Positions 43,853 through 52,949 are shown, counted from the first letter of the stretch. The stretch: 64,000 bases of DNA from an uncultured Bacteroidales bacterium (GCA_905234765.1 CAJOIF010000010.1:1-64000); one strand, 5' to 3'. The notes: a model not told the origin generated them from the letters alone. Program-made: numbers and translations.

Positions 43853-44779
43853 ATGAAAATCACAAAACTCATCCTGCTAATGCTTGTCGCGACAACTATT
43901 GGGGCGTTGTCGTCTTGCGCTTCATACCTTGACGTAAAAGGTATTGCCTATCAATCTGTTCGTGCAAAAAGCCCCATTACCCAGTCACAAATTCCATCAG
44001 ATGCGGAAATCATCGTTGCAGTTGACATTGACAGCCATGGTAATATCAATGTTGAAATACAAAACAACACTGACAATATCATGGTCATCGATCGAACGAA
44101 ATCATTCTTTAGTGACCGTAATGGCAATTCCATCCCCTATTACGATCCTACGGTTAATGTCTTGGCACAATCAACCACTACAGGTCAAACCACAGGCGCC
44201 AGTGTAAATCTCGGATCAGTAGCGAGAGCTGCAGGCGTTGGTGGCGTAGCAGGAACCCTATTGAGCGGTATCAATGTAGGCGGTGCGAATGAGAACGCTA
44301 CAACCACCACCAATACAACTTACATCGTTGACCAGCCCACAACCTCAATTGCGCCTCATGGCAAAGCCACAATGGGACGAACATTCCAAGAAACATCTTT
44401 TGGAATAGAAATGCTCGCGGATTTGGCTCAAAAAGGCAATACAGAAATAAATAAGGCTTATACCCCTGACAACTGCTTTTCCAGTTGCAACATCACCATT
44501 TCCTATTCTATCGATGACGGAAAAAGTTATGACAAAGTGGAGACTATGCTTTACGGAAACTCAATGATTGTATCGCTCGTCAAACAAAAAGGTTATGTTA
44601 ACGATGCTTTGAGGGCTGTCTATATGGCTAAAGATGATTTGTTTGATGAGGAATGGTACACACTGTGTTTTGGAGGTGCGCCATGGAAAGGTAGAGGAGC
44701 TTCTTGTGAGAAAGATGCAAAAAAAGAGAATTACAATGCACAAAAAACCAGCCACAATTTGTTTTACAACTATAAATGA
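43853..44779 (+). CDS. Lipoprotein of unknown function
   Basis: A 308-residue lipoprotein (LSSC lipobox, Cys22), not recognised. A domain of about 25-110 contains DAEIIVAVDIDSHGNINVEIQNNTDNIMVIDR, an Ig-like strand pattern. A Gly/Ala/Thr-rich stretch (about 120-170) with GVGGVAGTLLSGINVGG follows, then a C-terminal part with CNITISYSIDDGKSY. It is preceded by leader motif copy 2 and a strong Shine-Dalgarno, and followed by a second lipoprotein gene after 7 nt. Confidence 0.75.
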   Translation: MKITKLILLMLVATTIGALSSCASYLDVKGIAYQSVRAKSPITQSQIPSDAEIIVAVDIDSHGNINVEIQNNTDNIMVIDRTKSFFSDRNGNSIPYYDPTVNVLAQSTTTGQTTGASVNLGSVARAAGVGGVAGTLLSGINVGGANENATTTTNTTYIVDQPTTSIAPHGKATMGRTFQETSFGIEMLADLAQKGNTEINKAYTPDNCFSSCNITISYSIDDGKSYDKVETMLYGNSMIVSLVKQKGYVNDALRAVYMAKDDLFDEEWYTLCFGGAPWKGRGASCEKDAKKENYNAQKTSHNLFYNYK

Positions 44780-44786
44780 TTGAAAT

Positions 44787-45200
44787 ATGAAAAAAATTCA
44801 GCTTTTAGCTTTTATGCTTTCCGTTATTCTTTTGGAATCCTGCAATCCAACACAAAAAATGACAGTTTACGGCACCCCAGGTACCGTCATCACAAATCTT
44901 AACGGAACACAAATCCTATCAGTAATTGACCAAAGTGGCTCTACGCAAGTCAAATTGGGACGAAATGGCGGTTATTGTGCTTTTTTGCAAGCAAAGGCAC
45001 CCGATTCTGACAAATACATTCCTTTTGCTTTGGATTATAAAGACATAAACCGTAGCACTATCAACCTTGTGGCGGGGGCCATAATAGTGTATCCACTAGG
45101 TTTCTTAGGACCGTCATGGATTCTTTTTAACAGGATAGGAGGATCATATGACTACGACTATTTAGAAACGCAATCCACCAACAACAATCTAATCCGATAA
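44787..45200 (+). CDS. Small lipoprotein of unknown function
   Basis: A 137-residue lipoprotein (LESC lipobox, Cys19). Residues about 25-70 (KMTVYGTPGTVITNLNGTQ, then QVKLGRNGGYCAFLQAK) suggest a small beta domain. Residues 95-120 are hydrophobic and may be a membrane-associated hairpin (INLVAGAIIVYPLGFLGPSW). Seven nt after the previous lipoprotein gene, so probably one operon under leader copy 2. No family recognised. Confidence 0.7.
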   Translation: MKKIQLLAFMLSVILLESCNPTQKMTVYGTPGTVITNLNGTQILSVIDQSGSTQVKLGRNGGYCAFLQAKAPDSDKYIPFALDYKDINRSTINLVAGAIIVYPLGFLGPSWILFNRIGGSYDYDYLETQSTNNNLIR

Positions 45201-45293
45201 AACCCTGATGCAAATATTTGTGATTTTATAATTCATTGTAAATAAATATTTTATAGAATATTTTAAAAAATAATAGAATTTTTCTCACAACTG

Positions 45294-45380
45294 GTGGTAG
45301 AAATCGGCAACCTGTCCCTTCTTTATGGATGTAAACAACAAAACAAAATCAACAAACAAAAGTAATAAGGAGACAAAACA
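45294..45380 (+). promoter_or_regulatory. Shared leader/promoter motif, copy 3, with Shine-Dalgarno
   Basis: GTGGTAGAAAT (45294-45304), 15 nt, TCTTTAT, then TGTAAACAACAAAACAAAA and AAGGAG 9 nt before the ATG at 45381. The rest of the preceding gap (45201-45293) is AT-rich with nothing recognised. Confidence 0.65.
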
Positions 45381-45911
45381 ATGAAAAAGTCACAGAAAAA
45401 CATCAGAACAATCGCAGCAATCATGTTAATGACTGCATCTTTCTCACTCAGCTCATGCGACGTCATGCTGGAAATAGCCGGAGGTATGGCCGATGCCATG
45501 CTGATGGGAATGGCCGCCAGCCCTACCGCTTTCGCCCCGACCTATTCCACGGGAATGATGGGAACCACAACCAGCAGCGACCCGCAATACCAAGCCTACC
45601 TCAACTATAAGAGGAGCGGACTCCCGGGTGCTTCCACCATCAGCTTTGAAGATTTCAAGAGAGCCAATGCCCGTGCCGCCGCCAACGGATACCAAATCGG
45701 CAGCAGCTCTTCCTCATCAACCGCTTCCAAGAGCTCTTCAACAACCAAGACACACAAATGCGGCCTGTGTGGTGGGACAGGAAGAGTATCAGAAACCAAG
45801 GGCGTCCCTTCTTTCGGCAACACCAAGTATTGCAAAGAATGCGGAAAGACCGTTGCTGACAACCACTATCACACAACTTGCCCAAGCTGTAAGGGAAAAG
45901 GCAGCTGGTAA
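45381..45911 (+). CDS. Lipoprotein with DnaJ-like zinc module
   Basis: A 176-residue lipoprotein (LSSC lipobox, Cys26). A hydrophobic/methionine-rich stretch (about 30-55) is followed by QAYLNYKRSGLPGASTISFEDFKRANARAAANG-type sequence, which resembles short sequences before DnaJ-like modules, and then a serine-rich linker. The last 54 residues carry cysteine pairs at 127/130, 151/154 and 167/170 with two CxxCxGxG motifs and HYH at 162-164, closely similar to the end of the protein at 41412. A strong terminator follows. Function unknown. Confidence 0.77.
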   Translation: MKKSQKNIRTIAAIMLMTASFSLSSCDVMLEIAGGMADAMLMGMAASPTAFAPTYSTGMMGTTTSSDPQYQAYLNYKRSGLPGASTISFEDFKRANARAAANGYQIGSSSSSSTASKSSSTTKTHKCGLCGGTGRVSETKGVPSFGNTKYCKECGKTVADNHYHTTCPSCKGKGSW

Positions 45912-45918
45912 TTGATTG

Positions 45919-45952
45919 CAGCGGGCGGGAGATTCTCGCCCGCTGTTTTTTT
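45919..45952 (+). terminator. Rho-independent terminator
   Basis: CAGCGGGCG pairs with CGCCCGCTG around a 9-nt loop and is followed by seven T; it closes the secreted-protein island. Confidence 0.92.
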
Positions 45953-46052
45953 ATTTCCCATTTCGCTTCTTTATCTCAAAAAAGATTCCGACCTTTGCAG
46001 CCGCAAAAATTGGAATCTTATTTTTAATTAAAAAGTTACAAATCAAACTTTT

Positions 46053-47045
46053 ATGAGCAAGTTTAACGACATAATGAAGGAAATCGGCCAGGCTTTGGTG
46101 AGCAAGAAGTTCTGGGTCGAGCTGCTGATTATGACCATGGGCATGATGATGACAGCCATCTGCGTCTATTATTTCCTCGTGCCCAGCAAACTGATTGTGG
46201 GCTCCATCTCGGGTCTATCCATCGTGCTGACCAACGTCTTTACGAGCATGGGCATCAACATTAGCTTGTCAATGATGATTTCCATTATCAACGCCATCCT
46301 GCTGATTCTGGCTTACATCCTCATCGGCAAGGAGTTCGGTCTGAAGACGGTGTACTGCGCCATGATTCTCGGTCCCCTGACCAAGGTCTGCGAATGGATT
46401 TACCCTTGGGAAAACTTCGCCGTCGCCAACGAATACATCGCCAAGATGCCCGGCGGTGCTCCAGATGCCATGTCGGTGATGGGCAACCCCTGGTTCGACT
46501 TACTCTGCTGTGTGCTGATTCTGAGTGCAGCACAGACCATCATGTTCTCCATCAACGCCTCGACGGGCGGCCTTGACATCCTTGCCAAAATCGTCAACAA
46601 GTACTTGCATTTCGACATCGGCAAGTCGGTGACAGTCGCAGGTGGTATCATCTGCCTCTCAGCTTTCGCCATCAATCCGTTCCAAATGGTGGTCATCGGC
46701 CTCATTGGTACTTGGATCAACGGCATCATCGTTGATTACTTCACCGCAAGCCTCAACAACCGCAAACGTGTGTGCATCGTCTCGAAGGACTATGACCGCA
46801 TCCGCCGTTACATCATCGACGACTTGGACCGTGGTTGCACCTTGTATGAGGTCATCGGTGGCTACACCAACGAGAAGTCCATCGAATTGGAGGCCTTGCT
46901 GACCAAGGACGAGTTCTCCGCCTTGATGGAGTTCCTAAACAAAAATGAGATCCAAGCCTTTACGACTGCCGGTAACGTCAGCGAGGTGTATGGCTTGTGG
47001 GCCAAGGATCGCCGTCGCACGAGAAAACACGCCGAAAAACGGTAA
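46053..47045 (+). CDS. YitT family membrane protein
   Basis: A 330-residue protein with about six transmembrane segments carrying family motifs (VPSKLIVGSISGLSIVL and NASTGGLDILAKIVNKY). A C-terminal cytosolic DUF2179 domain follows (VCIVSKDYDRIRRYIIDDLDRGCTLYEVIGGYT). YitT proteins are widespread, possibly transporters, without a proven substrate. A GACCTTTG element about 55 nt upstream may be its promoter but departs from the consensus at the first position. Confidence 0.9.
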   Translation: MSKFNDIMKEIGQALVSKKFWVELLIMTMGMMMTAICVYYFLVPSKLIVGSISGLSIVLTNVFTSMGINISLSMMISIINAILLILAYILIGKEFGLKTVYCAMILGPLTKVCEWIYPWENFAVANEYIAKMPGGAPDAMSVMGNPWFDLLCCVLILSAAQTIMFSINASTGGLDILAKIVNKYLHFDIGKSVTVAGGIICLSAFAINPFQMVVIGLIGTWINGIIVDYFTASLNNRKRVCIVSKDYDRIRRYIIDDLDRGCTLYEVIGGYTNEKSIELEALLTKDEFSALMEFLNKNEIQAFTTAGNVSEVYGLWAKDRRRTRKHAEKR

Positions 47046-47050
47046 ATACC

Positions 47051-47124
47051 CATGTCATTCCGAGGATTTTGAAGGCATAGATACTCTCACCTTGCAGGTT
47101 CGGTATGACATGCCTTCAAAATCC
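47051..47124. repeat. GTCATTCCGA-family palindromic element
   Basis: CATGTCATTCCGA (47051-47063) and TCGGTATGACATG (47100-47112) are nested with a perfect 15-bp inverted repeat (GGATTTTGAAGGCAT at 47064-47078, complement at 47110-47124). It lies right after the yitT stop and shares its core with the copies at 36303 and 25313. Confidence 0.82.
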
Positions 47125-47157
47125 GAAAGGAATCTATGGGCATATTGTTATTTTCTT

Positions 47158-47165
47158 TATTTTTG
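47158..47165 (+). promoter_or_regulatory. -7 promoter element of pepT
   Basis: TATTTTTG followed by TGCC, 21 nt upstream of the pepT ATG. Confidence 0.6.
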
Positions 47166-47186
47166 TGCCACATTAAACCGCACAAA

Positions 47187-48410
47187 ATGGAAAAGCTTTT
47201 AGACAAATTCTTGAGATACGTCTCCGTGGAGACGACCTCCGACGAAAACTCCGAGTCACAGCCCAGCAGCGCAAAAGAGCTGAACCTTTTGCGAATGCTC
47301 CGCGATGAACTGCAAGCCCTTGGCATTGCCGCCGAGTTGGATGAATACGGCTATGTGATGGCCACCATCCCATCCAACGTGGACAAACCCATCCCCGCAG
47401 TTGGTTTCATCGCCCATGTGGATACTTCGCCAGACGCTTCGGGTGCCGACATCAAGCCACAAATCATCCCGAACTATGACGGCAACGACATCGTCTTGAA
47501 CAAGGAAAAGAACATCGTCCTGCGCGTGTCGGAATTTCCCGAAATGCAGCAATACAAGGGTCAGACCATGATTACCACCGATGGCACGACGCTGCTCGGG
47601 GCCGACGACAAAGCTGGCGTGGCCGAAATCATGTATGCCGCACAATATATGATGGAACATCCCGACTTCAAGCACGGTGAAATCAAGATTGGTTTCACCC
47701 CTGACGAAGAAATCGGGCGCGGCGTGGTGAAATTTGACGTAAAGAGATTCGGTGCGAAATACGCCTACACCATGGACGGCGGCGAAATCGGCGAGTTGGA
47801 ATACGAAAACTTCAACGCCGCCGCCGCAAAGATCCACATCCAAGGCAGTAACATCCATCCTGGCTACGGCAAGGACAAGATGGTGAACTCCATGCTCATC
47901 GCCATGGAACTCAACGAGATGCTGCCCGTGGAACAACGCCCGCGCTTCACACAGGGTTATGAAGGCTTCTTCCACTTGACTGAAATCAACGGTACAGTAG
48001 AAGAAACCAACATGTCGTACATCATCCGTGACCACGATAGACAGAAGTTCGAGGAGAAGAAAGCCCTCATCACCTCGGTGGCTGAGTTCCTCAACAAAAA
48101 ATATGGCGACGTGGTGAAGCTGGAACTGAAGCACCAATACTACAACATGCGCCAAGAGGTGGAACCGCATTTCTTCATCGTGGAAAGAGCGATTAAAGCG
48201 ATGGAGATGGCCAACATCAAGCCGAAAGTGCAGCCCATCCGTGGCGGCACCGACGGCGCCAACCTCTCGTTCATGGGTCTCCCCTGCCCCAACATCTTCG
48301 CTGGCGGACACAACTTCCACGGCAAGCTGGAGTATGTGCCACTTGAAAGCATGATGAAAGCTTCGGAGGTCATTCTGAACATCATCACCTTGTTCCAAGC
48401 GGAAGGCTGA
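47187..48410 (+). CDS. pepT: Peptidase T
   Basis: PepT is a dizinc aminotripeptidase of the M20 family. The 407-residue protein from the ATG at 47187 shows the metal and catalytic motifs GFIAHVDTSPDASG, LLGADDKAGVAEI and GFTPDEEIGRG, then the late motif PIRGGTDGANLSFMGLPCPNIFAGGHNFHG. The frame is open further upstream but the promoter lies there. Its stop overlaps the start of the next gene (TGATG). Confidence 0.95.
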   Translation: MEKLLDKFLRYVSVETTSDENSESQPSSAKELNLLRMLRDELQALGIAAELDEYGYVMATIPSNVDKPIPAVGFIAHVDTSPDASGADIKPQIIPNYDGNDIVLNKEKNIVLRVSEFPEMQQYKGQTMITTDGTTLLGADDKAGVAEIMYAAQYMMEHPDFKHGEIKIGFTPDEEIGRGVVKFDVKRFGAKYAYTMDGGEIGELEYENFNAAAAKIHIQGSNIHPGYGKDKMVNSMLIAMELNEMLPVEQRPRFTQGYEGFFHLTEINGTVEETNMSYIIRDHDRQKFEEKKALITSVAEFLNKKYGDVVKLELKHQYYNMRQEVEPHFFIVERAIKAMEMANIKPKVQPIRGGTDGANLSFMGLPCPNIFAGGHNFHGKLEYVPLESMMKASEVILNIITLFQAEG

Positions 48411-49861
48411 TGAAGTCGCTGACCTTGAACCAACGGCAGAAAAACATCACGCTGGCGGCGGTTTTCACCGCCGCTGGTGTGGTTTATGCCCTCATTTCAT
48501 TGGTCAACCACTACCTTTTCAAGACCTATGCGCTCGATTTGGGACTTTATACCCATTTCATGTATGAGTATGCCCATTTCCGTCGAGCCGACTTGTTCAT
48601 GCTTGACATGGCACCACAATCAGCCTTGAGTGCACATTTTGACTTATATCTCATCATTCTATCGCCTTTGATGTATCTTTTTGGAAGTTACACATTACTT
48701 ATTGTCCAAATTGCAGCCGTTTTGTTCGGAGGTTATGGGATTTACAAATTGATTGCACTTTATACCGACGACGATACAATGCCTTTGTTGGCCACAATCG
48801 CGTTCTTCTTTTCTTTTGGCGTTCTTCATCCCCTTGCTTATGATTACCATTCCAATGTAGTATCTACCATGATGATGCCTTGGATGCTGTATTACCTTAA
48901 AAAAGGACGCTATGGCTGGGCTTCCTTATTTGCCGTTCTGTTGGTCATTGGAAAGGAAAACTTGTCTTTATGGCTGCTTTTCATCGCATTAGGTTTAATA
49001 TGGGACTATCGCAAGGAAAGGAAGGCCATTTGGTATCTGCTGGGCTGTGCTCTTTTTGCCGTAGCTTATTTTGTTGTGGTCAACATGGTGATAATGCCTC
49101 GGTTAGGAGCGCGGGGCATTATGCGTTATAATTACCTAGGCGACAACTATTTGGAAATAGCCAAGAATCTGATTGTGCATCCTGGCGAGACATTACGCAT
49201 CCTATTCACCAACACCAGCACCTTACATCGTTTCGATGGCGTAAAAGCGGAGTTTTATTTCTGTGCCTTGGCATCTGGAATGTTGCTTACTTTGCTGAAG
49301 CCCAATTATTTGGTGATGCTGATTCCACTGATTGCACAAAAAATGCTGGCATCCGATGGCATGTTTTGGGGGGTGTCGGTTCAATATTCGGTGGAGTTTA
49401 TGCCCATTTTAATCATCTCTTCCTTTTTGGTCATCATCAAAATAAAACAGCAACTTTGGCGTCTCATTGTCGGTGGTGGTTTGTTGATTTCCATCATTCT
49501 AACCACTTTCTTTACCATTGGTGTGCCCCGCTCGTATGTCATTCCTGAACAAACATGCATCTATCAAGGTCGTCACTACAGACAGAACAATTTTGACGCA
49601 GCCTACGCCCGCGAGCTTATCAACCAAATCCCCGATGACGCATACGTGTGTGCCGCGACGATGTTCGTGCCCCATCTAGCACTTCGACATCATATCGAAG
49701 ACTTCGAGAGCAACAAAGACACGGGAGCCGAATATGTGCTGATTACCAAACCATATTTTGACATTTCACGATTTGGCGTACCAATATTCGGCAACCGAGA
49801 CAGTTTTGAGACGATAGCTACCGACGGAACATTGTACCTGCTACATAGGAAGCAGCCATAA
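48410..49861 (+). CDS. DUF2079 membrane protein (GT-C-like)
   Basis: A 483-residue protein with about 11 hydrophobic segments. The DUF2079 pattern is visible: LGLYTHFMYEYAHFRRADLFML near residue 45, HFDLYLIILSPLMYLFGSYT near 75 and PLAYDYHSNVV near 143. The family resembles membrane glycosyltransferases that use polyprenyl-phosphate sugars. It overlaps pepT by 1 nt and is convergent with the next GT gene (3-nt gap), at one end of a cluster of three membrane enzymes of this kind. Confidence 0.8.
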   Translation: MKSLTLNQRQKNITLAAVFTAAGVVYALISLVNHYLFKTYALDLGLYTHFMYEYAHFRRADLFMLDMAPQSALSAHFDLYLIILSPLMYLFGSYTLLIVQIAAVLFGGYGIYKLIALYTDDDTMPLLATIAFFFSFGVLHPLAYDYHSNVVSTMMMPWMLYYLKKGRYGWASLFAVLLVIGKENLSLWLLFIALGLIWDYRKERKAIWYLLGCALFAVAYFVVVNMVIMPRLGARGIMRYNYLGDNYLEIAKNLIVHPGETLRILFTNTSTLHRFDGVKAEFYFCALASGMLLTLLKPNYLVMLIPLIAQKMLASDGMFWGVSVQYSVEFMPILIISSFLVIIKIKQQLWRLIVGGGLLISIILTTFFTIGVPRSYVIPEQTCIYQGRHYRQNNFDAAYARELINQIPDDAYVCAATMFVPHLALRHHIEDFESNKDTGAEYVLITKPYFDISRFGVPIFGNRDSFETIATDGTLYLLHRKQP

Positions 49862-49864
49862 TCA

Positions 49865-51337
49865 TCATCGCGTGAAATAACTAACCGCGAATGGATTGGC
49901 ATCATTTTCCCTTTCAAGATGAAAGCCCTCGTTTTCCAAATATTCCACTAACCCATTGATAGGCATCCATTTGTGGTAGGGAAAGACCACCTCGGAATAG
50001 GCTTTCAAATCGGCTTCGGAGTAGTTAAAGTCGTAAAAATAGCCCTGTTTCAGCAAATAATCCTTAAATACATAATAATTCGTCGGTTGGCTTTGGGTGC
50101 GGAAAATCTCGTGCTTCCCATCCAAATAATAGACGAATTGCTTATCGAAATACTCAGGCAGGACCACAAGCGCATTCTTGCTTTCCTTTTCTTCAACCAA
50201 TTGATTTACAATAGGTTTTACATTCATATGCCATCCACTGAATCGCTTGGTGGAACTATCGGGCGAACAGGAGACAGCCATCGACACAGCAAAAAGAGCC
50301 ATCAGGCCTATACCCAATTGCTTGCGTTTCGGAAACAGATAAACACAATAAGCCGCAACGGACAGATAGAATACGGGGAAAAGGAAATAGAAATAACGGT
50401 CAAGGAAAAAGCCCGTGAAATAGGAAAGCACAAACGAGACCAACAATGGAATCACCCAAAGCAAAGTTAAGATGCCGATACTGCCGAATTGCAGTTTATT
50501 TTGTAAAACACTGACAATCAACTTAATGAGTACCGCTATAAGGATTCCTATGGCCAAAACCGTTGTGACTGGAACATTGCACATCCTCCACAGAAAGTCA
50601 TAAAGTGCTTCGATGCTCGTGGTCTTGGCAATCCATGTTCCGTGCACACCCGAATCCATGAAACGCCTGAACAGCACAGGAAACATTGGCGTAAATAAAA
50701 TGATAAGCGAAGCGGCATGAATTAGGTAATGCTTCCAAATCCTTTTCCTAATACACTTGATACCCAACGCGATGACAAACTCCATCACGATAATCCAAAC
50801 GGAAAGGTAATGGCCATACATGAGCATGAGATTGACAAGCGTCAGCAAAACGAATTTGTAGGTTTTAGGATGCTTCACACTGCTGACAAACAACAGAACC
50901 GAGCTGGCTGTGAGGAACCCGATAAGGCTGTAGACACGGCAATCATGCGCCAAATAGATGGAAAAAGTGGAACAGCAATAACTTAACGAGGCTGCGAGAC
51001 CAACGAGCCGATGAAGGTATTTCTCTCCAACAAGATAAATCGGAACAACAGTTAGGACGCTGAAAATGAGTGATAAACTACGTATGGCGACTTCAGAGAT
51101 ACCGAAAACTTTCACCCAAAAATGCAGCAGCAACTCCCAAAGCGGCGGGTTGTCACCCTGACAAAGCATCCTAACGAGATCAGGGACACTTTGCAAGGCC
51201 ATGTAAAGCGAGAAACTCTCATCACCGCCGAGGTCGGTCTTGCCTACATACCATATGCGAAGCATGGTGGCGATGGCAAGCAAGGCCGCACACTCGATAA
51301 GGGTTTGATGTTTATATGTCGACTTCAAAGGTCTCAC
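49865..51337 (-). CDS. GT39/ArnT-like membrane glycosyltransferase
   Basis: A 490-residue GT-C type protein with about ten membrane segments. The first extracytoplasmic loop has the acidic motif LGGDESFSLYMALQS, and DNPPLWELLLHFWVKVFG follows; both are typical of dolichol/undecaprenyl-phosphate-sugar transferases. The C-terminal soluble domain (about 370-490) is moderately conserved (LVVLPEYFDKQFVYYL). Seven nt downstream of the next gene on the same strand. Acceptor unknown. Confidence 0.8.
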   Translation of the reverse strand: MRPLKSTYKHQTLIECAALLAIATMLRIWYVGKTDLGGDESFSLYMALQSVPDLVRMLCQGDNPPLWELLLHFWVKVFGISEVAIRSLSLIFSVLTVVPIYLVGEKYLHRLVGLAASLSYCCSTFSIYLAHDCRVYSLIGFLTASSVLLFVSSVKHPKTYKFVLLTLVNLMLMYGHYLSVWIIVMEFVIALGIKCIRKRIWKHYLIHAASLIILFTPMFPVLFRRFMDSGVHGTWIAKTTSIEALYDFLWRMCNVPVTTVLAIGILIAVLIKLIVSVLQNKLQFGSIGILTLLWVIPLLVSFVLSYFTGFFLDRYFYFLFPVFYLSVAAYCVYLFPKRKQLGIGLMALFAVSMAVSCSPDSSTKRFSGWHMNVKPIVNQLVEEKESKNALVVLPEYFDKQFVYYLDGKHEIFRTQSQPTNYYVFKDYLLKQGYFYDFNYSEADLKAYSEVVFPYHKWMPINGLVEYLENEGFHLERENDANPFAVSYFTR

Positions 51338-51344
51338 GACAGCG

Positions 51345-52949
51345 TCATTTTTGTTTGGCTTTGGCGATTGTTTCGGCAGCAGTAGGTTGCATATAAATCA
51401 AACCTTTGCAAGCATAGACAAAGAAATTCTTGGCAGGTTTGCCGCCACGCTCAATGGTGATGGTGTCGATGAATTCGATGGACTCGAAACCGCCCGGATA
51501 AAGTGCATTTGGATTTTTCAGATAACGACTGTCGGTAAGGAACCAGAAGTCCTCCCCTTTTCGGAATCCACCACGTTTCTCATTGATCCACAGGTATTTG
51601 TGCAGCTTATCAAGATAACCTACGCCCATCACTTTCATGCCTAAAGGCCGTGCCACATAATAATCCAGATTGGCCAAAGGGAACCATTCGTCGGCCACGA
51701 TACCGTCTTCTGTTTTCATCACACCTTCGGCGATTTTCTGTTCGCGCAAAGCGGCAAATTTCGCCTCCAGCTGCCACCAGCCGTACATGTCAAGGGTGAA
51801 ATCGTTGCGCCCCAACATTTCGGGCTCAGTGTGACGGTCAAGCGGGATAACACCCGTTTTGATTTCAACAACACCGAACACCACCGTAAAACCCACAACA
51901 CACAAGGCGGCCACCACGGACTTGGGTATCACGAAACGTCCCTCCACTACTTTATGCTTCGTGCTCAAGAAACATGCTGTCAACAAGATAAGCAAGCAAT
52001 AGGCAGGCGCATTCCAATGTGGCAAAGTGGGACGGGTAAGTGAAAAGAAAAGAAAAACAAGAATCAGCGGTAGAGCCGTACAAAGTACCCATCGCATCAC
52101 CGTTTTTTCCAAGTCGATCCTGCCTTTGAAAGCCGCAACGACCGCAATGACGGCCAAAACGAAATTCACGGGATTGTTATAAGCCAGTTCTCCAGCCAGT
52201 TCAGTGCCGAAGTAAGCCAAGTTGGGCTTGCCGAATAGACTAACGCGGTCGCCATGAAAACCGAAACTGACGAAACCGTTGCGAAGATTCCAATATAGTA
52301 TGGGGAAACAACAGGCTGCTGAAATGAGCAATGAAAGATAAAGCCAAGGATTCTTCAGTTGTTTCCGATTGAAAATCAGGATATAAAGCATCATCCCAAC
52401 CCAAAGGAAAATCCCTGAGTATTTGGACAACATCGCCAAACCCGCAAACAATCCGAAAAGAATCAAAAGTGTAGGTTGCTGAGCCTGTCGAAGCACCGTC
52501 CCATAATACTTAACACCCATCCAAAAAGCCAACAGCCAAAACAGCATCAAAGGCGTGTCGGGCATAATGAAAACACCCGTGATGACGAAAGCGTAGATGG
52601 AAGCCGTATACAACAAAGCAGCATAAAGCCCCGTCCGTGCATCTTTGATGTCATTTCCGATGCGATAGACAATGTAAGTGTCAATCGTCATAAAAACGAT
52701 GGACGACAACCGAATAAAAAACTCGCTGTCGAACAACAAGTTAAGACTAAAAAGCTGTATCATCCAACCCACCATAGGCGGGTGATCGAAGTGGCTCCAG
52801 TCGGGATAAAGGGCATAAGTCCAATAATAGACCTCATCATTGCCAAACTCCAACAAAGCCGCCGCCACGCCTCTTACCACTACACTGACCAATAGAAGCA
52901 AAACGAGAATCCGATGGATTTTCTTTTCGTTATCTTGAACGCAAATCAT
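51345..52949 (-). CDS. GT39-family membrane glycosyltransferase with in-frame repeat
   Basis: From the ATG at 52949 a 534-residue GT-C enzyme with the catalytic-loop motif FGNDEVYYWTYALYPDWSHFDHPPMVGW, like ArnT/PMT proteins. About nine membrane segments and a C-terminal soluble region follow. After YYG the protein has TVLRQAQQPT, which is a translated extragenic repeat at 52471-52499. The start overlaps the stop of the PHP-like gene as ATGA, so the three minus-strand genes 52946-49865 form one unit. Confidence 0.82.
   Translation of the reverse strand: MICVQDNEKKIHRILVLLLLVSVVVRGVAAALLEFGNDEVYYWTYALYPDWSHFDHPPMVGWMIQLFSLNLLFDSEFFIRLSSIVFMTIDTYIVYRIGNDIKDARTGLYAALLYTASIYAFVITGVFIMPDTPLMLFWLLAFWMGVKYYGTVLRQAQQPTLLILFGLFAGLAMLSKYSGIFLWVGMMLYILIFNRKQLKNPWLYLSLLISAACCFPILYWNLRNGFVSFGFHGDRVSLFGKPNLAYFGTELAGELAYNNPVNFVLAVIAVVAAFKGRIDLEKTVMRWVLCTALPLILVFLFFSLTRPTLPHWNAPAYCLLILLTACFLSTKHKVVEGRFVIPKSVVAALCVVGFTVVFGVVEIKTGVIPLDRHTEPEMLGRNDFTLDMYGWWQLEAKFAALREQKIAEGVMKTEDGIVADEWFPLANLDYYVARPLGMKVMGVGYLDKLHKYLWINEKRGGFRKGEDFWFLTDSRYLKNPNALYPGGFESIEFIDTITIERGGKPAKNFFVYACKGLIYMQPTAAETIAKAKQK
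52471..52499. repeat. TTCGACAGGCTCAGCAACC-type repeat inside a gene
   Basis: GGTTGCTGAGCCTGTCGAAG is read in frame as RQAQQP on the minus strand and as LSLSKH in another frame. I recognise this as a sequence widely repeated in Bacteroidota and other genomes, giving translated fragments of exactly this kind. It has no counterpart in GT39 proteins. Confidence 0.6.
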
